Of a DNA stretch of 10,674 nucleotides, positions 1 to 7,800 are shown in pieces. This DNA comes from JAGLGH01 sp034723595 (GTDB lineage Archaea > Nanobdellota > Nanobdellia > Woesearchaeales > JAGLGH01). Under the pieces are notes generated by a model. That model searched no databases. It was not told where the DNA came from and saw only the letters and a program-made list of their open reading frames with translations. Where the stretch lies: assembly GCA_034723595.1 (NCBI GenBank), contig JAYEPB010000098.1, positions 1 through 10,674 on the forward strand, read 5' to 3'. Both the position numbers and the translations under genes were made by a program. Each line of letters begins with the position of its first letter. The first letter of the stretch is position 1.

Positions 1-364
1 GCCTTAATACACCTGCAATCTGCTCATATGAATAGCTTTGATTCATGTATTGCATGAAATAGTTTACTAAAGCAGTATTGCTTTCTTTTTTAGCTTTTGT
101 TTTTGATAATACAAAAAGTGCTATGAGGATAAGAACAGCAAAAGCAAGTATGCTTAAGATTATGGCTGTGGGGGATATCCAGGATATCTTTTTAGGCGTT
201 TCAATAATCTCTTCTTTCTTTTTAATCTGTATAATCTCCTTTTCTTCTATTTCTCTTTCTTCTTTTTTTTCAATAACTTCAGCAGTTTCTTCTGCTGAAC
301 CAATCGCAGCGCAGTCTATGTCATCTTCTGCTGTACAATCAGGGTCACATATGCCCTCTTTTTT
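1..364 (-). pseudogene. 3' part of a membrane-anchored surface protein gene, start lost, runs off the left edge
   Basis: The minus strand is open for 121 codons from 364 to the window edge, but a TGA lies directly upstream (367-365) and there is no ATG, GTG or TTG in frame until near the edge. The translation still reads like a real protein. It begins EGICDPDC...DDIDC, a cysteine/aspartate motif I recall from archaeal surface proteins. A very charged Glu/Lys stretch follows, then a membrane segment (about residues 69-93, core AIILSILAFAVLILIALFVL), a basic stop-transfer patch (KTKAKK), and a short tail YMNQSYSYEQIAGVLR typical of small cytoplasmic tails in DPANN surface proteins. An A7 run sits at the break (minus strand, 365-359). 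Adding one A joins this frame to an upstream open stretch (444-366) reading GQIWVKYLNDEINKHNYYEK. It is therefore either a decayed gene or an assembly error in the homopolymer. The plus-strand reading of this area is only its shadow. Confidence 0.65.
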
Positions 365-536
365 TCATAATAATTGTGTTTATTAATCTCATCATTTAAA
401 TATTTAACCCAAATTTGCCCTGTGAATTTTGGCAAGGGTTTTAATTAAAATTATGGAGAATTGATTATATCTTATCTTATGTAATATTTTATTAATCTAT
501 GTGGGAACTTTATTCATAGTAAGCTATGATAGCAAG

Positions 537-546
537 TTTTTTAAAG
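537..546 (+). promoter_or_regulatory. possible TATA box for the rhodanese-like gene
   Basis: TTTTTTAAAG resembles the much clearer TTTTAAATA box found later in the window. Transcription would start near 565-572, giving a leader of about 30 bases that contains the ribosome binding site. The surrounding sequence is so AT-rich that other boxes (for example around 571-583) cannot be excluded. Confidence 0.3.
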
Positions 547-589
547 TTGAATTGTAATTAAAATTTTATCATAAATAATATACATATCT

Positions 590-597
590 GGGGGGAT
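590..597 (+). promoter_or_regulatory. ribosome binding site of the rhodanese-like gene
   Basis: GGGGGGAT lies five bases before the ATG at 603. It is a near match to the archaeal Shine-Dalgarno GGAGGTGAT and stands out in an AT-rich stretch. It supports ATG 603 as the start and shows that this gene, unlike the regulator downstream, has a leader. Confidence 0.6.
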
Positions 598-602
598 AAC
601 AA

Positions 603-1319
603 ATGAAGAAAATAGCAAAATTTATTGCATTGGCAGTATTTGTGGTATTAGCTGCCAGTTTGGTTAATGCGGATTTAATACCTATAACAGCAGAACAGGC
701 GTTTGATGCGCAGGCTAGTCAAGTGGATCCTGAGAGTGGGGAGCCTGCAAATGTAGTTATTGTGGATATAAGGTCTGTAGCAGAATATCATTGGGTTGGC
801 GCGCCAGCGAGAGTTGATAATATAACAACAAAGCGCAGTCTAATAGTACCAGATGATGGAAAAGTAAATATATTTGGAAGGGGAAATAACCTTCTTAGGT
901 TTAAGGTGAATGGTAATTTGAGGGTTCTTTCAGCAAAAAGTGTTGAGAACATGAAGACTTCTCCGATTGCGATTAATATACCATATAAGACCTGGGATAA
1001 GAGTTTAAATCCAGATTTTAAAAGTGATATTGAGGATTTGGCAGATGAGAATACTAGTATAATCCTGATGTGCCGCAGCGGAAAGCGAACAAGTGAGGTA
1101 TATAATGTTACTAAATTTAATTATAATTCATTTGATGCAGTATACGAGATTGACCAGCCTGATGGCAAAAATGGCAGAGGTGGATTCTCTGGTACAAGCT
1201 ATAAGGATGCATATAATGGCTATAGGGGATTTCCTGAAAGGAAGACATCATTCAAAAGCCATGAATCAGTATCATGGTCTGATGCAGGATTGCCTATCCA
1301 TATAGGTTGGGGGATATAA
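603..1319 (+). CDS. secreted rhodanese-like domain protein
   Basis: A 238-residue protein with a clear signal peptide: a basic start (MKKIAK), a hydrophobic core to about residue 20, and a likely cleavage after VNA (residue 23). The mature part is a rhodanese fold. VVIVDIRSVAEY (51-62) is the conserved strand with D55, R57 and E61. CRSGKRT (157-163) is the active-site loop with the catalytic Cys157 and phosphate-type binding residues. SWSDAGLPIHIG (224-235) is the typical closing segment. Rhodaneses carry sulfur as a cysteine persulfide, and the intact loop suggests activity, here outside the membrane. About 100 residues separate the DxR strand and the active loop, longer than in single-domain rhodaneses (about 50-60), and a Gly-rich segment (GRGGFSGTSY, then YNGYRGFPER) follows the loop. 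I recall similar secreted proteins in bacteria, so gene transfer is possible but not shown. It is flanked by its own RBS and terminator, so it is probably monocistronic. The substrate is unknown. Confidence 0.9.
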   Translation: MKKIAKFIALAVFVVLAASLVNADLIPITAEQAFDAQASQVDPESGEPANVVIVDIRSVAEYHWVGAPARVDNITTKRSLIVPDDGKVNIFGRGNNLLRFKVNGNLRVLSAKSVENMKTSPIAINIPYKTWDKSLNPDFKSDIEDLADENTSIILMCRSGKRTSEVYNVTKFNYNSFDAVYEIDQPDGKNGRGGFSGTSYKDAYNGYRGFPERKTSFKSHESVSWSDAGLPIHIGWGI

Positions 1320-1334
1320 TTCTTGGATTTTGAT

Positions 1335-1359
1335 AGGAGGATTAAACTCCTCTTTTTTT
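1335..1359 (+). terminator. hairpin/poly-T terminator after the rhodanese-like gene
   Basis: AGGAG (1335-1339) pairs with CTCCT (1347-1351) around a seven-base loop, followed almost at once by seven T (1353-1359). It lies 16 bases after the TAA and separates this gene from the regulator downstream. Confidence 0.7.
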
Positions 1360-1435
1360 AATTATTTATGAAATTTTTTGTTTCAAAGAAATGCTAGGCT
1401 CTTATACTTTCAAATAATTTTTTTATATTTTTATT

Positions 1436-1462
1436 GTTTCTATTTATGGAAACTTGTTTCCA
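1436..1462. promoter_or_regulatory. candidate operator: palindrome with a third half-site
   Basis: TGGAAAC-TT-GTTTCCA (1447-1462) is a perfect inverted repeat with 7-base arms. A further GTTTC at 1436-1440 forms a second, wider inverted pair with the GAAAC at 1449-1453. The site ends 31 bases before the TATA box of the winged-helix gene. Its size and symmetry fit a dimeric winged-helix protein, so self-regulation by the adjacent gene is a reasonable inference. At this distance upstream it could serve activation as well as repression. Confidence 0.5.
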
Positions 1463-1487
1463 ATTATTAAAGATAAGTTCTAGAAAT

Positions 1488-1502
1488 AGAAAGTTTTAAA
1501 TA
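1488..1502 (+). promoter_or_regulatory. archaeal BRE/TATA promoter of the regulator-giant protein operon
   Basis: TTTTAAATA (1494-1502) is close to the archaeal TATA consensus and is preceded by purine-rich AGAAAG, as expected for a BRE. Its centre is about 27 bases before the ATG at 1525, so transcription should start at or within a few bases of the start codon. No Shine-Dalgarno lies in between, consistent with a leaderless mRNA. Confidence 0.7.
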
Positions 1503-1524
1503 TGCAGAAGTCTGAATAATATGC

Positions 1525-1824
1525 ATGAGTGCGTTGGAGGAATTAATAGACCCTAAGATAATCAGCATAATTCATCTTCTTTTGAAGGATAAGGATGAGC
1601 TTTTTCATCTACAGAAAATATCGCATAAAACAGGAATTCCTATTTCTACGACTTTTAGGATAATTAACAAGCTTGTAGATCTTGAATTTATTGACAGGCT
1701 CAATGTTGGTAATTTTAAGATATATAGGATAGCATCTAATCCAAAAACAATAGATCTAAGCAGAATGTTATTAAGGAAAACACCTTCCTCGAGAAAATCA
1801 AAAAATGAGGTTATTGGGAAATGA
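1525..1824 (+). CDS. small winged-helix transcription regulator
   Basis: A 99-residue protein with the layout of an archaeal winged-helix DNA-binding domain. Helix 1 is IDPKIISIIHLLLKD (8-22). Helix 2 and the turn are LQKISHKTGIP (29-39). The recognition helix is STTFRIINKLVDLEFI (41-56). A beta-hairpin wing follows (DRLNVGNFKIYRIA, 57-70), then a short basic tail rich in Arg, Lys and Ser. No ligand-binding domain, metal-binding cysteines or membrane segment is visible. I take ATG 1525 as the start because it sits at the predicted transcription start and the domain begins directly after it; the ATG at 1521 is in another frame and ends after 11 codons. The stop overlaps the start of the giant surface-protein gene by four bases (ATGA), so the two are almost certainly co-transcribed and translationally coupled. 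Control of its own operon is likely but inferred. The subfamily (ArsR- or MarR-like) cannot be decided by eye. Confidence 0.85.
   Translation: MSALEELIDPKIISIIHLLLKDKDELFHLQKISHKTGIPISTTFRIINKLVDLEFIDRLNVGNFKIYRIASNPKTIDLSRMLLRKTPSSRKSKNEVIGK
1807..1814 (+). promoter_or_regulatory. internal ribosome binding site of the giant gene
   Basis: GAGGTTAT, inside the last codons of the regulator gene, matches most of the archaeal Shine-Dalgarno GGAGGTGAT and ends six bases before ATG 1821. It supports that start and suggests re-initiation or independent loading of the downstream gene. Confidence 0.55.
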
Positions 1825-4800
1825 CTCTTAAATTTTCTTTCCTTATTGCAGAAAGGAAAAAGCGGAAACTGGAAAAGCTGCATGAAAATATACAGCGAAA
1901 TAAAGCAGATTTGATTAATGCAGCTGAAGGTCTGGATATGCAGTATCGCCAGGGTAGGATAAGTAAAGAATCCTATAAGCTCAGATATGATGCTATTATT
2001 GGAACCAGAAGTAAGAAGGAGTGGATTAAGTATTATGATTCTTATGCAAAAGAGTGCAGGAAAAAGATTGATGAGTTTAATATAGAGTTTAAGGGTTTAA
2101 GTGGTTCAAGGAGAATCTATCAGGCTTATCCTTTTATCCCTTATATACTATTTGCAATGATGATAATGAGTATGGTGTTCTTTTTGCTGAAGCCTGCATT
2201 TATTGGCTTAGTTGTATATGAAGAATCAATTAATGTAAGCGATGAAGTTCATGTCCTGTTCAATGAATCTGGGACATATACCTGGACATTGTCAAGAGCT
2301 GGTGAATTGCGGAGCATAATGATGTCTGGCAGGGTGGGCGCAGATGGCTTTGCAGTTGTTTCAATAATTCATGATAATGCAAGTTATGTAATATTAAATT
2401 CTTCGCAGCTAGAATCTGGAGGATTTGGATCAATCACTGGTTATGCAACATTTGGTGGCATGGAGGATGAAGCAGATGAAATTGCTGTGACTGAGCCAGT
2501 TGTTGTTAATGAGAGTGCAAGGGCAGATGAGGTAGATGAACTTGCTGCTGTAGAACCATTAGTTGTTGGTGAGAGTGATATTCCTGAGGATGTAATTCTT
2601 GACATTGCGATGAAGTACAAATCAGGCACATCATTTGATCCTGAAGATGACGGATGGGAATCAACAGGAGGTTTTATTGATTTTACTGTTGAGAATACAA
2701 TCACAGATCAGAATGAGTCGCATCTATGCACAGTATGGAAGATAAACAAAGCTTATAAGGAATGCTATGGGCACGGGCTGTGCTGTGATTTTGTTGAAGT
2801 TGAAAGATATGATGCAGACTGGAAAAATCCTTTTATGGCATATTACGGGCTGGAAGGCGTAGCTCTGGATAATAATGTGAGTGCGCAGATATGGTATGTT
2901 GATTATAACCTTTCTCTTGATAATCCTTATTCAAATGTCTATCGAAGCGAGGCAATGCAGTTGCCTGCTGTATTTTATTATAGAGGATACTTGTTTGAGG
3001 ATGCATGCACAGATACCTGCCTAGTTGCAGGGCTTGGTTTTAACGCAACTAATTATACATTGCAGATAGATATTGAAAATGCAGAGCTGGAGATTGGAGC
3101 AATAGATTACATTGTTTCTGTTGAGGAATTGATAGTTAATGAAACATTGGTGCAACACAGCGCAGAGATTAATAAGCCTGTTAAGTGGACTAAGACAATG
3201 GCTTCTGATCTTGCGAAATCTGGGCATGGTGTGAATATATCAGTTAATGCAGAGAACATAACTGTGTTCAGAAAGAAAGGGACAAAGAGGGTTGCTGTTG
3301 ATGGTCTGAATGCCTGGATAAGGAGCGAGGGCATAGTGAAAACCATTAGGACCCATAATCTAGAAAAGCAGATAGAAAACCTGCAAAAGATGATTGAAAA
3401 AGAGGCTAGACCACAGGAGAAAGACAAGCTGAGGGACAGAATTGATAATCTGGCTGCAGAACTGAATCAGGTTGCTTCAGCTGTTGAGACTGATTTTATT
3501 TTAACAGATATAGCAGAAATTGTTGTGCCTTCAGAGACAGATGCAATAGAGATTGAATATTATACTCCTGCTCCTGAAATAATTGAGACAAATATGTCCC
3601 CAACTTCAAAACAAGTAGTTGTGACATCAGAAGAGCATTATACAGATATTCTTACTTATACATCTCTTCCATCAGAAGCAGATTCAGAATTTGTGCATCT
3701 TTACTGGATTGTTAATGGGACAAGGAATGAGGTATTTGATTTGACAAAAAGTGATACTAATGGTGACGGTCTGGTTGACTGGATTGAATGGATCACTCCT
3801 CACCTGAGCAATCAGACTTATGTTATAGAGGTTGCTGGGGATGGGTTGTATAACTGGAGTGCAGGAATGTTTTACAATACAACAACTGATGGAGAGAATG
3901 TTACCTTGTTGAATGACAGCACGGATACTTATTATACCTCTGGCTCTTATATTTCGCAGACCTTTGATGCAGGCAATGAAACAAGATGGATGGATATAAA
4001 CTGGGGAGATAGTGTAATCCCATATAACCAGGTTGTACTTTTTGAGGATGGATTTGAAGATGTTAACTGGGATGCAAAGTGGCAGGACAATGGCGTGACT
4101 GACTGGAGCAATTCTACTGATTTGCAGGCAAGTGGCAGTTATTCTGCAGAAAACATTGGCACCAATAATGACACTGATTTGATATCTAATGATATAAATA
4201 CTTCAATAGCTTCAGATATAAGAGTATTCTTCTGGTATAATAAAGATAAGCTTGAGGAAGGCGATTTCTCTATCCAGATCTATAATGGCAGCACATATAA
4301 TTACTGGCATGACCTGGATATTTATGATGGCCCTGACTTCTGCGCAGGGAATGGTGGTGATGGTACATGGTGCAGGTTTAATGAGGTAATAACAGATTTG
4401 CAGTATTTCAGAGATAATTTTAGGCTGAAGTTTGAGGGCACAGAAACAGATCTTAATGAATTAGTAGCGATTGATGATGTTAATATTACTTATACAAGGG
4501 AGACCAATATAGCTGTCAAGACAAGGACATCAAATGACAATACGACCTGGTCAGCATGGTCATCAAATCACACAAACCCTTCAGGGCTAATCAATGCGAG
4601 TGCGAGATACTTGGAGTATAAATCCATCCTGACAACACTAAATAATTATGATACTCCTTATTTACAATGGGTTAATATTACTTATGGTATTGAATACAAA
4701 CCTACAGTAACCTTAAACCATCCTGTAAACAACAATTCAATCAATCTTAACAATGTTGTATTTAATTGCTCAGCTGCAGACACTGAGGGAAACCTGACCA

Positions 4801-7800
4801 GTATAAGCCTTTACTCAGATTATAAAGGCAGCTGGCAGCTGATTGAAACGAAAGAACTGACAGGCTTTGATAATTCAACAACTTTTACAAAAAATATTGT
4901 CACTGAATTTGGAGATAATATCTTTATTGATGCAGGATTTAAATGGAATTGCCTTGCTTATAATGGTCCTGGATTGGCTGGCTGGGGAGCCAGCAATTAT
5001 ACATTCAGCAACTGGGAGTTTGGAAGTTATGCTAACACAACTGTTGATTTGGAAAGCATTGCCCTGCTCAATGCAACTGCAAACAGTTATTATATGGATG
5101 GGCATTATGTCTCTAAGGTATTTGATGCAGGAAGCCAAATAAGCTGGGATGGCATAAGATGGCAGGAGAACTTATCTTATTCATATATTCTCCTTGAAGA
5201 TGGGTTTGAAGATGAGGATTGGGATGCAAAATGGGATGATAATGGGTTGACTGACTGGAACCTGTCTTGGGATCTGAAGATGGGTGGTAATTATTCTGCA
5301 GAAAACCTTGGTACAAATGAGGATAATGATTTGATCTCTGACAATCTGGATTCTTCAGCTTCTTCAGAGGTAAAAGTGTTTTTCTGGTACAATAAGGATG
5401 CTCTTGATGCAGGGGATATCTATATCCAGCTTTATAATGGCAGCAGCTATAATAACTGGCATGACCTGGATGTTTATGATGGTTCTGATCTATGCGCAGG
5501 AAATAGTGGTGATGACAGGTGGTGCAGGTTTAGTGAGACCATAACAGACTCGCAGTATTTCAGGCAAAATTTCAGGCTGAAATTTGAGGGTACTGGGACT
5601 GTGCCAAATGAAGGTGTAGCAATAGATGATGTCAGTGTAATTTCCATTGTTGAAACAAGCATGGCTATCCAGACAAGGACATCAAATGACAATGCAACAT
5701 GGGCTGCCTGGTCATCAAACCTCACAAACCCCTCAGGCCTGATCAACTCAAGTGCAAGATATTTGCAGTATAAAGCTATCCTTGCAACACATGATAACCA
5801 TACTACTCCTCGTCTTGGATTGGTCAATATAAGTTATGGATCTGGATCAAAATCCACAGTAACCTTAAACCAGCCTGTAAACAATAATTCAGTTATCCTT
5901 GACAATGTCACATTCAATTGTTCTGCTATTAGCCCTGCTGCTGAATTGGCAAATATAAGCCTTTATTCTGATTACCCTGGAACCTGGCAGCTGATTGAAA
6001 CAAAGAGCCTGGCAGGCACTGACAATTCAACAACATTTACAAAAGATGTCATTAGCGAGCTAGGAGAGGATGTTTTTATTGATTCAGGATTCAGGTGGAA
6101 TTGCCAGGCATATAATATATTAGGATTAGGTGACTGGGGAGATAGTGATTCTACATTCAGTAACTGGAATCTTGGAAGCCATACCAATACAGCGGTCATT
6201 TGGGAAAGTCTTGCTTTGCTTAATTCTGCTGCAGACAAGTATTATATGGATGGGTATTATGTCTCGCAGGTATTTGATGCAGGATCTGAAAAAAGATGGG
6301 ATAATATAAGTTGGATAACCAGCGTATTTCCATTTAATGAAAGCGTAATTTTTGAGGATGAATTTGAAGATATTAGCTGGGATGCGAAATGGCAGGCTAA
6401 TGGGGTAACTGACTGGAGCCAGTCTTTGGATAGGAAAGTAAGCGGCAATTATTCTGCAGAAAATCTTGGTAGCAATGATGATAATGACTTAATATCAAAT
6501 GGCATAAATATCTCAGGTGCTCCTGGAGTCAGAATTTTTTTCTGGTATAATAAGGATAAGATTGAGGATGGCGATTTCTATATCGAGCTTTATAATGGCA
6601 GCAGCTATAACAGCTGGCATGATCTGGACATTTATGGCGGTCCTGACTTATGCGCAGGAAATAAAGGGGATGGAACCTGGTGCAGATTTGATGAGACTAT
6701 CACAGACCCTCAGTATCTGATTGGAGATTTCAGGCTGAAGTTTGAAGGCACAAGGACAGGTGTCAATGAAAGGGTTTCGATAGATGATGTCAGGCTTACT
6801 TATTATTATCCAACAAGCCTGGAAATCCAGACAAGGACATCAGAGGACAATATAATCTGGACACCCTGGTCTTTGAGCCATGCAAACCCCTCAGGATTAA
6901 TCACAACATGTGCGAGATATTTGCAGTATAAGGTAATTCTCACGACCCTTACTGAATACCATACTCCTACTTTGGACTTTATTAATCTCAGTTATGTTAG
7001 CACATCCAAGCCAACAGTGGCCTTAAACTATCCTGTAAACAACAATGCGATCAGCCTTGATAATGTAATTTTTAACTGCTCTGCTGCAGACAGTGCTGCA
7101 GAATTGGTCAATATAAGCCTTTATTCTGATTACAGGGGGGACTGGCAGCTGATTGAAACAAAGGAAATGACAGGTACTGCCAATTCAACAACTTTCACAA
7201 AGGATGTCATTAGCGAGCTTGGAGAGAATATCTTTCTTAATGCAGGATTCAGATGGAACTGTCTTGCTTATAATGATATGGAAGTTGGCGGCTGGGGTGA
7301 CAGTGATGTCACATTCAGCAATTGGGATATTGGAGGCTATGGAAATACGACTGTTGATGAGGGGAATGTTGCTTTGCTTAATGATAGCGCAAATAGTTAT
7401 TACCTGTCAGGGTCTTATACTTCACAGGTATTTGATGCAGGTGATGAAACCAGCTGGGATGATCTGACATGGGATGGGGAATTCTTATATTCGTCTGTCC
7501 TTCTTGAAGATGGGTTTGAAGATATAGACTGGGATGCGAAATGGGATGACAATGGGCTGACTGACTGGAGCCAGTCTTTGGATATGAGGGTTGGGGGTAA
7601 TTATTCTGCAGAAAATCTTGGCAGCAATGATGATAATGATATGGTCTCTGATAATCTGGATTCTTCAGGTTCTTCAGAGGTGAGAGTATTCTTTTGGTAC
7701 AACAAGGATGCTCTTGATACTGGGGATATCTATGTCCAGATCTATAATGGAACTAGCTATAATACCTGGCATGACTTGGATATTTATGATGGTCCTGATT

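Noticed and set aside
78..386. Plus-strand frame of 102 codons rich in Ser, Phe and Ile
   Set aside because: It is the complement of a Glu/Lys-rich minus-strand coding sequence; the Ser/Phe/Ile bias is what that complement gives, and the minus strand has a convincing membrane protein pattern.
523..542. GCTAT-G-ATAGC hairpin with a T run, as a terminator
   Set aside because: The stem is only 5 bp with a one-base centre, there is no plus-strand gene before it, and the T run is more useful as part of a possible TATA box.
1093..1305. Plus-strand frame of 70 codons inside the rhodanese-like gene
   Set aside because: It overlaps the conserved part of a clear rhodanese domain in another frame and has no recognisable features.
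1521..1556. ATG four bases before the regulator start, opening an 11-codon frame
   Set aside because: It is out of frame with the winged-helix protein and too short; a start at 1525 gives the complete domain.
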